64,000 bases of DNA from Glycine soja (GCF_004193775.1 NC_041008.1:42875136-42939135); one strand, 5' to 3'; shown: positions 1-12,032, numbered from the stretch's first letter. A program made the numbers and translations. The notes: generated by a model from the letters alone, not told the origin.

Positions 1-54
1 TTTCTCACAAGTGCTTTCCACGTTGCATCCATGTCGTAGTAGGGACCAAATTAA

Positions 55-57
<3 letters not shown>

Positions 58-131
<74 letters not shown>
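58..131. repeat. (AT)n microsatellite
   Basis: Uninterrupted AT dinucleotide run of about 74 bp. The reading frame through it would give a Tyr-Ile repeat peptide and is not a gene. Confidence 0.97.
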
Positions 132-133
<2 letters not shown>

Positions 134-1525
134 AAATGTGGTGGAATTTTTTTTATTTTCTTAGTTGTGTTGATGTCAGCAAAAACTAAAATGAAATATT
201 CAATAACTAATTAAATTGAAACATTCAAGGACCAAAATGAATAATTATTTTTTAAAATATATTTTTCTTCTTCTTGCGTCCAAGTCAGAAGGGAACAAAA
301 TGAAAAATATATATATTTTTTTAAAAATTTATATAAGACTATGTAACATCTCAATTTTTACCAATTTCTATTTCTAAATTATTCAGAAATTTATACTTGA
401 AAAACTAAAGAGAATTTGAGAATTTTGACACACACCATTGTCTTCAAATTAATCCACACGTGATTTTTAAATAATTTTAGGACCAGAGCCTAAGAATGAC
501 CAAAATGGCCCTAGGGTCATCAAATTAACTATATCTCATTTTTAGCCAAAATATAATTGCAAAAATTGTAGAAGCTTTATTTTACAGTTACAATATTAAC
601 TATAATATTAAAAATAAGTTTTGAGAATTTTTCTACAATTGCGTAGAATTTTTTTGTTGTAAAATTACCGCAAAATACTCATAATCATTCTTATAAGTCT
701 GAGTTCATTTACTAAAATACTCATGACACTTAGAATATTAACTATAAGTCTAAATAGGATATTTTTTAAAATTATTATTATTATCAATAATTGTGTTTTT
801 ATATTATTATATAATATAAAAAATGTCGACTAATAAAAAAATCAAAGTCTGAAAGTTGACCTTTTTAAAAAATTTAAGCCTAATTTTTAATAAACAAATC
901 AAATCAAACTAGATAACATGTTCTGATAGAACCTCACCTATTTGCCCCTCTGAACAAATCACAAATGTTTAAAATTGGACACTCCATAACACTTGCCCTG
1001 TCTTATGGTGGGTCTAGCTTGGTCTTTTTCTATAGTTGTATCTTGAAACATCATAAAAAGTTAAGGTAGAAATGTCTACAATTAAAACAAGCATTCGTGA
1101 TGCTTTGATCTAGTTGGGATAGTAGTTTGGTCCCATATGTTATGGTGTCCTATCTACCTTGTTACTTGTTATGACTAAACACAACTAATAAAAAGGGTGT
1201 GGGGGGCCAATATGACTAGATTTCTTCCGTATATATTGTCTGAAAAATTTAGTGCTGAGATTTGGAGCAGTTCTACAAACGAGTGAAATAAAAATTAGTG
1301 CTGAGATTTGGAGCTACTAATATACTTACATGAGAGAAAATCACTTTTTTAATATATGTTTTCTTATGAATCAAATTATCAAAAGTTAAAAAATCAAGTG
1401 AAAAGAAATAAGATGCATGATTAACAAAATTTGTGTTTTTTTATTAAAAAATTCAACTAAAAAAAGTTGTGTCCAAAAAGTGTGTTAAGTTAGGAGGATC
1501 AAAATGAAAGCCGCGTGTATAAAGG

Positions 1526-1765
1526 GATTCTACCCTTCCGTTATTTTTTTTTTACCCTTTATATTTTAATTATGGTACCTCAAGCATTTATATGCCCAAT
1601 AATATATACCAAACATTATTATATTATATTAACTTCCAACAGAGTTAAATGTGAAACACGGGATATTAATGATATCCACATGGGTCAAACTTAATAAACT
1701 AATTCGAATAATCAAAATAAAATGCGGTTATGTCAATGAAATTGATAAAAAATGTTTTTCAATTT
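1526..1765 (+). repeat. Dispersed direct repeat, copy 1
   Basis: This copy runs from a GGGATTCTACCCTTCC-type start through a CAACAGAG motif to an AAATTGATAAAAAATG-type end. It aligns collinearly with 2212-2470 at moderate identity with small indels. No terminal repeats or coding potential are seen, so the family is unknown. Confidence 0.6.
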
Positions 1766-2211
1766 CACCTGACTCGATTTGATCCATGAAATGTGAGCCC
1801 ACAATATGCCTTACATATGCGAAATTGCTAACGTTATTTTTATTTTTCTTTTTTAAATAAAGTTATGCCAGGTTTAACATATAAGCGCGATGTGTTATTA
1901 AGAATATATATAGTAATGTTTCGGGAATATAGTGCTACTCAGGTAAATATATCCACGTTACTTGATATTTTTACTATTTAATTTTTGAGTTTTCTAAAAT
2001 TCTTTTTCTACCCAATAGATGGGAGATTAATTTTTAGATACAATTAATCAGACGTTAAAGGGAAAACTCCTTATAACAATATTATTTTTCATTTATATAT
2101 AAATCTCAGGATATCTAACTGAAGACCACACGTGTCAAAAGGATTTAAGTCCATGCTTCTACTCAAACAAACACATGTATGATAAATTTCACTATATCTA
2201 TTTAGTACTAT

Positions 2212-2470
2212 TGGTTCTACCCCTCCCTTATTTTTTTCACACCTATATTTTTATTATTGTACTTCAAACATTTACATCCTCGTTAATATACACCAAATAT
2301 CATTTATGATTTTAACATGTGTGCGTGTCCAACAGAGCTAAAAAAGTAAAAAATTAAGTAAAATATTAATGAATCAAAATGAGTCAAACGTCAATACTCT
2401 ATGAACTAGTTGATATAACCACATAAAATGTATGGGTTGTGTCAAAAAAATTGAAATAAAAATATTTTAA
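2212..2470 (+). repeat. Dispersed direct repeat, copy 2
   Basis: Second copy of the repeat at 1526-1765, same orientation, about 690 bp downstream. Shared blocks include the TTCTACCC start, the CAACAGAG motif and the GGGTCAAAC / GAGTCAAACG block. Confidence 0.6.
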
Positions 2471-2832
2471 CTTACCAAAATGTTAACAATACAATATCTA
2501 ATATACTCATTTCAACACATTATTTATTATTTGTTAAAATTTATTAAAAATTATATATTTTAGTGAGTTTCACTTCTTATTTAATGAGTTTCTCATGATT
2601 TAAAATTGAAATAAAAAATATTTTAATTTAGAAAGACTAACAGCACACTACTATAACACACTCTTTTATCATTACTCTTTTATTATTGTTGGCTGAAATT
2701 TATTAAAAATCATAATTTTTCAAGTTTCACTTCTTATGTATTAAGTCTCTCTTATGATTTGAAAGGTGCTTCCTGTTGTTAGCCATCTTTGTTATGGTAA
2801 CTTGGTTGCTTTGTATTAATTTTTTGGGTATT

Positions 2833-2990
2833 CTTACAACAACAACAATGCCTTATCCCATTAGGTGGGGTCGGCTACATGGATCAACTTTCGCTGTTCT
2901 ATCAAGTACCATACTTCTATCCAAATCATTAAGTTCGAGATCCTTTTTGATGGTATTCTTACACCACTCATTTATAATATATCTCGTTTA
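2833..2990 (+). repeat. Au-like SINE fragment (3' portion)
   Basis: The segment contains an ACAACAACAACAATGCC block followed by TAGGTGGGGTCGGCTACATG. I recognise this arrangement from the 3' body of the plant Au SINE family. A tRNA-like head with A and B boxes is not clear, so this is probably truncated. It sits inside a duplicated AT-rich repeat whose two halves flank it. Confidence 0.55.
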
Positions 2991-4227
2991 TTGGCTGAAA
3001 AAAAAAGTCTCTCTTATTATTTGATAGTTTTTAATAATTTTTTATCAATAATAAAAGTGTTATAAAGAATGTGTTAAAGATTATGTTGGTAGTATTAGAG
3101 GTAGGAATTTAAATTCAGCCTTTTGACCCTAACAACCTGTAATTTGAACCAATACAAGCTCTTCAAATTAAATACTGGCAAAAGAAAAACGATCATATTT
3201 GGCCTAACCCTAGTAATCATTATAATGTTAATTATTTTTGTTTTCTTTTGTGTGCGTGTCTTAGAAATTTATATATTAAAAATATTATATTTTTTTAATT
3301 AGGGTCAATTTGAGTAACTAACTCGATAATTGACTAAGCTAGGTCATTAAATTTTATTCCAAAAAAAAAAGTTAACTCGATTTAACCCAATTTTACACTC
3401 TGACCCAACAGACATAGGCTCAACCACCCAATTTGCCAACTCTCCTTTATAAAACTTAATATGTCATAATTTGTTTTGACCCAATTGATGGAATCAGCCT
3501 ACAAGGCTACAATCCAAAAAATGATATTCAGTTCATTCTTCATGTTTACCTAAATACCATTTAACACGCAGTAATTTACGTTAAATATTAGCTCATTTTA
3601 ATTCTTTTTCCCAAAAAAAATCTAACTCATTTTAATTAAATTGTTTAATATATAAAGTAATTTAAAGTTTTTAACTTTATTTTTTTAATGAAAGGATGGG
3701 GCCTAAGCTCTTAACTTTAAATAATTAATTTAAAATTCATATTTTTATGTTCAAAATACAAAAGTAAATAAATAAATGTGAACAAGTAGGCCAACTTGCA
3801 TTGAATAACCTGCAGATCATGTATAAAATTTGACAAGACCATTGATTTAGTGATTTTTTATTATGAACTATGTACTTGCTTAACATGGAATAGGCTGGCT
3901 ACCCAATATGTAGCATCATATCTATCCCAAATCCAATTCAAATTGACACCCTTCGTTGAGATAAAGAATCTTGACGTCATTAACTACATTTTTTATATAG
4001 TAGACCAACTTTGGTACTCAACTCGACCATCACGTAAAATGCAAGTGATGGTTAGTTTCTTTAATATAAAATTGACCAATCGATACCCAAAATTTGAAAA
4101 TGTTTAACAAACATCCCCTTATACCTAACTAAGGAAATCGTAGAATAAAATATGTTACACGTGCAAAATAAAAATATTTTTTATTTGTAAGAATTAAAAA
4201 TAAATATTGAGGATTAACACGATAATT
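2991..4227. other. AT-rich DNA without a gene
   Basis: Short reading frames at about 3850-4107 have no recognisable domain and no gene structure around them. Nothing else is supported up to the copia LTR that starts at 4228. Confidence 0.6.
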
Positions 4228-4704
4228 TGTTGGGAATTTTCAATAAACCTTATAAAATACCAAATAAGTACCATAACACATTACGTCAAATTATCAAGAG
4301 ATTTTAAGGAATACTTGGATCCATAGAGCTTGATTAACACGCAGCGGAATCTTACAGCGGTCACGAACAATTGGTTTAATGATCTTTTTCAACCAAATCA
4401 CCTTCTTCTTTATGAGACCTTCGTTTTCTCTTCAGATGGGGAGAGGAGAAACTGTTTATTGATTTGGTGTATTGGGGACCATAATCATGCCTTAGGTTTT
4501 AAACCTATTAGGGTTCTCATTATCCCCTAATGGGCCAAACTGGTTTCCGCTCATTAAGCTCGTATCAATTTTCTGGCAATCTAATGGATTCACTTAAATA
4601 GATCACTTTATATTAAACTCATTTAAATGTAAATAACTAATATAAATGTTATAATATAATATGTAGTCCATATTAATTAATTAGGAATTATAAAATTCCT
4701 AACA
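4228..4704 (-). repeat. 3' LTR of copia element
   Basis: The LTR starts TGTTGGGAATTTTC and ends AAATTCCTAACA on the plus strand, which gives TG...CA ends and a short inverted repeat TGTTRGGAAT / ATTCCTAACA. It pairs with 11046-11504; the right copy lacks about 19 bp near its end. Confidence 0.93.
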
Positions 4705-4716
4705 ATCTCCCACTTG
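4705..4716 (-). other. Polypurine tract of copia element
   Basis: On the minus strand the bases just upstream of the 3' LTR read AAGTGGGAGATT. This is a typical plus-strand priming tract for plant copia elements and fixes the orientation. Confidence 0.85.
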
Positions 4717-5379
4717 GGCTTCATATTAACTTTAGACATTTATATCACAAAATTCTTTAGGCGCGCAACCGTATGTTATTTACTTTTAGACTCCTTTTAT
4801 ACAATCTGGTCCATCTCATATAGCAACAGGAAACCACTTAGTTTTCATCACAATTTAGCTTGACTAAGTCACAATGATCACCACTATTACTCATACTCGA
4901 TGACATAGATCAAATATGGATAAGCGGCATGAAAATTACATACAATGTGATCTTAATCATGTCTATTTCCAACTAGTCCAAACTTTATTCTTTATAGAGA
5001 TCAATCCAAAATGCAATACAAACATTGCACACAAAACGAACTCAAAATAAAATGATAAACATCAACTTTATTTCTGCGGAAAATCCAAATAACAAAATGT
5101 TTACAAACCGTAAGATATAGAACATAAGTTAGACTCCCACTAAACTAAGGTACTATCAGGAATTACACCCATATGAGCAGTGTGCTCGTGAAAAAAAAAA
5201 CTTTAGTGTCATACCTTTAGTAAGTGGATCGGTTAGCATGAAATGAGTTCCTATATGTTCTATACAAATCTATATTTTCTAGATTCTTTATTTAACAACC
5301 AAATACTTTATGTCAACAAACTTTTATTTGGTTGAATCCTTAATAAGACTGCTAAGATATTGTCTCAATAAACACCTGA

Positions 5380-5600
5380 TGGCTACTTAATGTTGGCGAC
5401 AACAGGCAAACTGGTTACAATAATTTAGCAATCATAAATTCTAGTATGATGTCTCATAGCAAAATATTAACTCCACCAACATGGTTAAATGTGAATCCTT
5501 ATGTAGAGTGATTGCTATTAAGACATTCTGAAAAATCGAAGTCAGAATACCCAATGATCTCTAAACTTCTAGACTTTCGATATGAAAATACGTAGTTACT
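5380..5600 (-). pseudogene. Remnant of copia RNase H
   Basis: The minus-strand translation near 5507-5555 gives a GYSDFDFSECLNSNH-like string, which corresponds to the G-Y-S/T-D-x-D-F RNase H motif of copia polyproteins. The reading frame is interrupted on both sides. This is all that remains of the 3' end of pol. Confidence 0.6.
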
Positions 5601-5734
5601 TTTTCTCTTCAATTAACGCATAATGCGCTTTACTACTTCTAGTGTTACATACCAAGATTACTCATATATCACCTTAGGACTCCCTTTTCAAACTCTAAAT
5701 TTTACACATGCAGATTTGGGATTCACATAATATG

Positions 5735-6250
5735 AGTAATTTAAACCATAGTAGTAACAACAACAATTAAAGAAGAGAACAACAAACATGCAATGCACAA
5801 ATAATCTTTATGGTAAATTTCAAGACCCAAACAAGATACCTAGCGCACCATTAATCCTCAATATTTGGATTGAAAAAGACTAACTACAAGTGGTACTCTC
5901 AATGCATTAATCAAACATTGGTGATAAGTCTTGTCAAACAAAGGTTGTCTTTGGACACTCCATTGCTCACATGGAAAACTTATATGATGATTATTCCGGT
6001 TAAATAATGATTGTCTTTGAACATTTCAATATTCACATGGAAAATCACACTATTTATAATCACCACATGTTTACCATTGCAAGCATGTAATTATTCTGTC
6101 AAATTGTGTCTTTCTTTGGGCCGAGTACAATTCACATGAATTATTTCATGCAACATCCATGTAAATTCAATCAAATAAATTTACGCAACAGAGGTTACTT
6201 TGGCAACATGTTGTTTCAATCAATTTAACCAAAAATACAAGACAATTTAA
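5735..6250 (-). repeat. Leader-like segment duplicated inside the copia element
   Basis: This block aligns with the leader of the same element at about 9850-10310. Shared strings include AGAGGTTACTTTGGCAACAT and TTTGGGYCGAGYACAATT. The hAT insertion at 6251 interrupts it, and it seems to resume at 7433 for about 50 bp. On the minus strand it lies between the RT stub and the RNase H remnant, where pol sequence is expected. Confidence 0.7.
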
Positions 6251-7432
6251 TAAGGACGGGTAAGCGGGCTGGCTCGCCTCGCGTAAGGCCCACCCGCATA
6301 AGTTCGTATTGGTAGCGAATCGGTCCAATCCGCCCCGCTTCTTACACGGACCAAATAAATTGGTCCGCCCCACCCCGCGGACCCCGTGGGTCAAACAGGC
6401 TGATCCGCGGGCCTAGTTTTAAAAGAATTTTAATTTTAATAAAAATATAATACAATCAAATTAAGTTTAATACAAATGTAAATAAAATCTCAATAATTAG
6501 TCAATTACATCAATAAAATAAATAGTCTTAACAAAAGAAAATTCAAGCAATAAATCTAAAATATAAAATTTGAACATCTCCAACAACAAATGATTTCATA
6601 TTTGAAGTAGCTTGAGTCTTCTCCTTCTCCATATCTTCATCTTTTTTTCCTAAAACTCGAAATAATAATAAATATTAGAATAAAATCAAGTTAAGTGATT
6701 AAAAGACAATAATTATTACATATTATTTACCCTGCATATCAAATACTAGTAACCAATTTTTAGTATATATTGTCAACAAGAAGCCTAGTTCGATATTTGT
6801 TAAACACACGTGAGGAGAAAAAATATTCTTAGCCTACTACAACTACTAAATATGATATGAACTATTTTTTATAATAAAAATATATTGAAATATCTTTAAA
6901 AATATTTATTTAACAATTATTTTTGGCTTAAATGATAAGAATTGATATTTTTATTATTTATGATTTTTAGATATGAAAATGATAGATTAAAAGAGAAAAA
7001 GATCAAAAAAATATCAAAAAAAAAAATTTTTAGCAGGTTATCACTTATCTTTTTTTATCTTAATCTTTTATTTTTCTTATCTTATCCTTTTTTATCTTTA
7101 TCATATTTTAATTTAAATTTTTTATTTTTATCTTTATATCTTTATCTTATCTAATATATTTCTTTATCTGTTATTTTAAAAAAAAGTTTAAAGTGAAAAA
7201 GAGAAAATCAAACCTAATATAATTGGGTAAGGATCACACAAATTAAACCTAATGCGGGCTGCGGGCAACCCGCGGACCCCGTGGGCCAAACCCGTATAGT
7301 CCGTGGGTAAAGCGAGACGGGCCCAAAAATATGATATAACCATGGACCATTTAAAAAAATTGGTCCATAACCCACACGGACCGCGGGCCCTGTGGGTCAG
7401 TCCATGGACCTGGACCCATTTACCCACCCCTA
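6251..7432. mobile_element. Non-autonomous hAT element, 1182 bp
   Basis: The ends are imperfect inverted repeats: TAAGGACGGGTAAGCGGG on the left and TAGGGGTGGGTAAATGGG read inward from the right. The flanks carry an exact 8-bp duplication CAATTTAA (6243-6250 and 7433-7440), the length expected for hAT transposition. The subterminal 150 bp at both ends are GC-rich with repeated GCGGGC / CCGCGG motifs, while the core is AT-rich without a transposase. The short minus-strand frames in the ends are artefacts of the GC-rich termini. Confidence 0.9.
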
Positions 7433-7484
7433 CAATTTAATACAATAAATGGGAGGTATTAAAATTACACAAATTTTCTTAAAA

Positions 7485-7800
7485 TTACACAATTTAACCA
7501 AAAGAATCATTTAAAGATACTAGAGAAAATGTTTCTTTATAGTCAATGCCTTCCTTCTAAGTAAAGCCTTCAGTAACTAGACGAGCCTTATATTTCTCGA
7601 TATTACCCTTTGAATCCTTCTTAATTTTAAATATCCATTTACAACCAATAGGTTTCACACTTTCAGACAATTCGACTAGATTCCAAAATTCATTGTCATT
7701 CATAGACTTCATCTCATCCTTCATGGCATCAATCCAATTTTGAGAGTTAGAACTATGCATAGCTTGACAGAAGTTGATAGGATCATCCTCTGTTAAACCA
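7485..7800 (-). pseudogene. Copia reverse transcriptase, N-terminal stub
   Basis: Minus-strand translation gives the start of the copia RT domain (RVT_2 type): a W-x-D-A-M-K-D-E-M motif, a GCKWIFKIK-type block, Y-K-A-R-L-V, then after a stop at about 7558 a GIDYKETFS-like block. The sequence loses all similarity to RT just after a KDSF-like string near 7485. The catalytic YVDD region is absent, so no polymerase can be made. Confidence 0.85.
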
Positions 7801-7907
7801 ACACCATCCTTATGTTATTGGAGAAATATAATATAATCATTTGAGATTGCACTTCTCCTCTCTCTAATGGATCTCCTTAATGACACTTCTTGAGGTTGTT
7901 GAGGTTG

Positions 7908-8989
7908 CTATAAAGGTATTTGAGGGAGAACCTCATTGTTGTCTTGTTCTGGAACAATGTCAATAATTTGAACATTGTCTTCTATTACTGGAGTTGTATC
8001 TTGAACAGTAATAGGTATGAGGACCTGATCATTGTAAATAACATGTTCTTCCTCAAAGACAACATTCCTTATGTTCTCTTCCTTCCCAAACTCAACTTCA
8101 TCAAGAAATCTCGCATTTCCCGTCTCGAAAAAAGATCTTAAGATAGGATTGTAAAATTTATAGCCCCGAGAGCGTTCAACATAGCCAACAAAATAACAGC
8201 TAATTATTCTTGAGTCCAGCTTTCTTTCATATGGCCTATAAGGCCGTGCCTCAGCTGGACAACCCCAAATGTGCAAATGTTTAATGCTTGGCCTTTCCAA
8301 GAAGTTGTAAGAAAATGACTGCAAATGAAATTTTGTTGTCCATTCCAAGAAGTTGTAGGAAAAGGACCACAAATGTCTGTATGCACTAGTTCCAAGATAT
8401 CTTTAGCTCTTTCGGTACCTAATTTCCTTATGTTTGTTGGTTTTCCCTTTATGCATTCAATACAGACCTCAAAGTCTGATAAATCCAAACGGTCAAGAAT
8501 TTCATCCAACACAAGTCTCTGAATTCTTTGTTTAGAGATATGGCCCAAACGCTTATGCCATAAGGAGGCTGAATTGTCATTCAATTTTTTTGTTTTGTAC
8601 CATGTGAACTTATTTGTAGTATTTCATTATAGGAACTAACAACATCAAGCATGTAAAGATTATCAATTAAAGAATCAGAACCAACCGTATTTGAATTTTG
8701 GTAGAGACTAACTTTATTATTTCCAAATGAACAAGAAAATTTAAATTTTTCCAAACTAGAAATAGAAATCAAATTCCGTCTAAAAGACAGTACAACAAAA
8801 GTCTCAAACAAATCCAAATAAAATCCAGTTTTTAAATGTAATCTAAAAGTTCCAATAGCTTCCACTGCAACCTTCTTGCCATCACCCACAAAGATGAATT
8901 TTTCATCATCACTTGGTGGTCGGCTCCACAGGCAACCCTGCATAGTCATACTTATGTGAGTAGTAGCACCAGAATCTACCTACCAAGTA
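7908..8989 (-). pseudogene. Copia protease and integrase, core deleted
   Basis: Reading down the minus strand, a D-S-G-A-T-T-H protease active site (about 8955-8975) follows a TAG stop. Next come the protease body (8581-8949) and the integrase zinc-binding H-x3-H ... C-x2-C segment with LWHKRLGH (about 8450-8560). The first catalytic Asp is in HTDICGPF near 8395. After NGQQ the catalytic core is missing. The sequence resumes with KHLHIWGCPAEARPYRP (about 8220-8280) and the C-terminal part, to about 7908. The second catalytic Asp and the Glu are therefore lost, with a 33-bp repeated segment at the junction. Confidence 0.88.
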
Positions 8990-9835
8990 TCTTTAGGTAC
9001 AAAAGCCAAATTAACTTCTGAACAAACTAGAGTAAGAAATTTACCTTTCTTCACACGCCATGCGGCATACTTGAGACACTCTTTCTTCATGTGTCCCGAC
9101 TTCTTGTAGAAGTAACAGGCAAATTCTTCATCCTTATTTTGTTTCTTTTGCTGAGAAGTCCCTTCCGCAACACCCTTAGTCTTCTTCCTTTTCTTATTCT
9201 GAAAGGTCGAAGTCAAGTGAGCATTTTCCGTCCTATCTCTCTGCAGCCTCTCCTCCTCTTGCACACAATGAGATATAAGCTCATTGATGGATCAATTGTA
9301 CTTCTGAGCGTTATAACTCACTTTGAATTGTCCAAAGTGTGCAGGAAGCGAGATCAAAACCAAGTGCACGAGCAGGTCTTCACCAAGCTCTAACTTAAGT
9401 GACTTGAGTTTTGATGCGAAATTGGACATCTCCATAATGTACTCCCTTACGTTCCCTTTGCCTTTATACTTCATGGGGATGAGTTTAGCCAAAAGGTTAC
9501 TCGTCTCCGCCTTTTCATTTTTTGGCAAAGTATTGCTCAATTTCCTCAAGGAATTTATTTGCACTTTGACCCTCAGAAATAGAGCCCTGAAACGCCTTTG
9601 GAATAGAGCGCTTCATGATCATAGGGCACATTCGGTTGGACCGATCCCACTTCTCATTTTTTTTACCTCATTAGAGATTTCCAGAGTGGAAATGGGTCGT
9701 TTCCTCCTCAATGGCAAGTCCAAATCCATACAGCCAAGAACAATTTCTACGGCTTCCTTTCAGACCTTAAAATTTGTCCTATTCCAACATTGGGATAGAA
9801 TTCACTTGGGCAGCATTTACAACACTGGTAATATT
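8990..9835 (-). pseudogene. Copia gag (capsid and zinc knuckle)
   Basis: The minus strand encodes a KWDRSNRMC-like block near 9620, the EYIMEMSNFASKLK capsid segment (9292-9564), and a zinc knuckle near 9110-9150. The knuckle reads C-x2-Y-x4-H-x4-C, so the second Cys of the CCHC box is replaced by Tyr. Stops and frame changes occur at several places between 9560 and 9835. This is a UBN2-type copia gag and is non-functional. Confidence 0.87.
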
Positions 9836-10470
9836 AACTAGAGAGAGAACAAAAATAATAACATGTTCACAAATAATCAAACAAGTCATATAAAGTATAT
9901 ATATAACAAGACATGCAAATATTTCACATAACAGATCCATCACAAGATACCCAACACAACATTAATTCTAGTCTTTGGACAGAGAAATTAATTTGTAATT
10001 GGTACTTTTAATGCAATGATCAAATATTGACAATTAGTTCTGACAAATAATAGCCTTTCTTTGGACCGACTATTATTCTCATGAAAAAAAACTTAATAAT
10101 TTTCACATATTTATCATCGCAGGTATGCTATTATTTGGCCAAATTGTATCTTCCTTTGGGTCGAGCACAATTTGCATAAATAATTCCATACTAACATCCA
10201 TGCAATTTAATTAAATCAATTTACACAATAGAGGTTACTTTGGCAACATAATGGTTCAACAAATTTAATTAAAATTACTGGACACACAATTAAATGGAAA
10301 GGATCTGTAATGATTAAATTTGTACCCAATTGTGATAGCAGTAAATGTTTGAAAAACAACATCATGGTAAACTAATTACGCACCCGAAACAAACATACCA
10401 CGATACTATCACAAATTTATACTAACCACATGAATATCATAAATTATCAGTTTATCACCGTTTAAAAAAA

Positions 10471-10784
10471 ATAGTTGGCCAAAAAATAATAAATTATTCA
10501 TATAAGACAAAAGACCATTGTCTTATTACTGATTCATATAAACAAAAAATATATATATTTATGAAATTGTGCCACGTATTAAATGTCAACATTAGATACG
10601 TAGAACCTTTATCCCAAATAGAATAATATAGTTGGCCAAAAAATAATAAATTATTCATGTAAGACAAAAGACCATTGTCTTATTACTGATTCATATAAAC
10701 AAAAAATATATATATTTATGAAATTGTGTCACGTATTAAATGTCAACACCAGATACGTAGAACCTTTATCTCAAATAGAATAAT
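10471..10784. repeat. Tandem duplication, 2 x 157 bp
   Basis: Two adjacent copies (10471-10627 and 10628-10784) differ at only a handful of positions. Each begins ATAGTTGGCC and ends GAATAAT. They lie in the untranslated leader of the copia element, between the 5' LTR and gag. Confidence 0.93.
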
Positions 10785-11028
10785 ATGTCAGCAAATGCGA
10801 CACAAACAAAAAAAATTGTACAACCCCGTAAATTAAATACATAGGCATTTTATTAATTCTAAAGAGGAGAAAAACTTTATGACTATAACACATAAATTTA
10901 GGGGTTTTACAATTTTATTGATCAAAATAGTTTCTCCCCAAAATAAAATTAGGGTTCATATAACTAAAAGAATCCAGATATAATACATATCAAACAGAGT
11001 TTTAAATCCCAATAATCTAACAGTAATG

Positions 11029-11045
11029 GTGGCTCTGATATCACT
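11029..11045 (-). other. Primer-binding site of copia element
   Basis: On the minus strand the bases after the 5' LTR read GATATCAGAGCCACC, close to the TGGTATCAGAGC site complementary to the initiator tRNA-Met used by plant copia elements. Confidence 0.85.
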
Positions 11046-11504
11046 TGTTGGAAATTTTCAATAAACCTTATAAAATACCAAATGAGCATCATAACACATT
11101 ACGTCAAATTATCAAGAGGTTTTAAGGAATACCTGAATCCATAGAGCTTGATTAACACGCAACGGAATCTTACAGCGGTCACGAACAATTGGTTTAATGA
11201 TCTTTCTCAACCAAATCACCTTCTTCCTTATGGGATCTTCGTTTTCTCTTCAGATGGGAAGAGAAGAAACTGTTTATTGATTTGGTGTATTGGAGACCAT
11301 AACCATGCCTTAGGTTTTAAACCTATTAGGGTTCTCATTATCCCCTAATGGGGCAAACTGATTTCCACTCATTAAGCTCATATCAATTTTCTGGCAGTTT
11401 AATAAGCTCACTTAAATAGATCACTTTATATTAAATCCATTTAAATATAAATAACTAATATAAATGTTATAATATAATATATAGAAATTATAAAATTCCT
11501 AACC
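11046..11504 (-). repeat. 5' LTR of copia element
   Basis: Direct copy of 4228-4704. It starts TGTTGGAAATTTTC, ends near ATTCCTAAC with the expected final CA changed, and lacks about 19 bp near its end. Confidence 0.92.
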
Positions 11505-11950
11505 CAACTCACATACTCTTTCCAAACTCGAGGTATATACATGTGTGTTTCTATAGTACTATTCAATCTAATCGGAGGACACTTTTGGTGGAATCCTCAG
11601 CATGTATATTAATTATTTTTTACGTATTCTTTAATCTATAGTATTACACAATGCAATTGTGCTTTAAAAAATGATAAATTGATATTATTCCAATTTATTT
11701 TTCTTTTTGAAGGTAATACATTAATAATAAATCTAAATTTTACAGGCAGCAGCAGAATGGTAGGGACCGGTTGTAACTCAAAGTAGATGCTAGCTCCGCC
11801 AGCTAACATAATTAATTCAAGTTCATAAATGAACAGTGACGTACAATGCTGATAATGGAAGAGCAATACGCAGGTCACTAAAAGATTCTACCAAACTTCA
11901 TAAGTTCCATGTATAAATTTCACCTAGTCGCGTACCTCTAATATTTCCCT

Positions 11951-12032
<82 letters not shown>

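Larger units (their letters stand above)
132..2832. other. AT-rich intergenic DNA without a gene
   Basis: No coding signal is visible on either strand. The stretch holds a diverged direct repeat pair (listed separately), a small local duplication of an 18-bp motif near 1250 and 1292, and a duplicated AT-rich segment at about 2534-2600 and 2690-2760 that ends in a TTTCACTTCTTAT-type motif. Confidence 0.7.
4228..11504 (-). mobile_element. Decayed Ty1/copia LTR retrotransposon with nested hAT
   Basis: The element has two direct LTRs of about 460-477 bp that differ at roughly 6% of positions by eye. A primer-binding site lies next to the right LTR and a polypurine tract next to the left LTR, so it reads on the minus strand. 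Gag, protease, integrase, a stub of reverse transcriptase and a trace of RNase H occur in the Ty1/copia order (PR-INT-RT-RH). All are broken by stops, frameshifts or deletions. The integrase core and most of the RT are missing, and a leader-like segment sits where the RT should continue. No 5-bp TSD is seen, because the right LTR end is mutated. It lies about 0.9 kb from the 3' end of the MYB gene. Confidence 0.92.

Noticed and set aside
11..214. Tyr-Ile repeat ORF
   Set aside because: Translation of an AT microsatellite. The same applies to frames across 11954-12030 and 31682-31747.
4228..11504. An active copia element
   Set aside because: Integrase core and most of RT are missing, gag and protease have stops, and the zinc knuckle is mutated.
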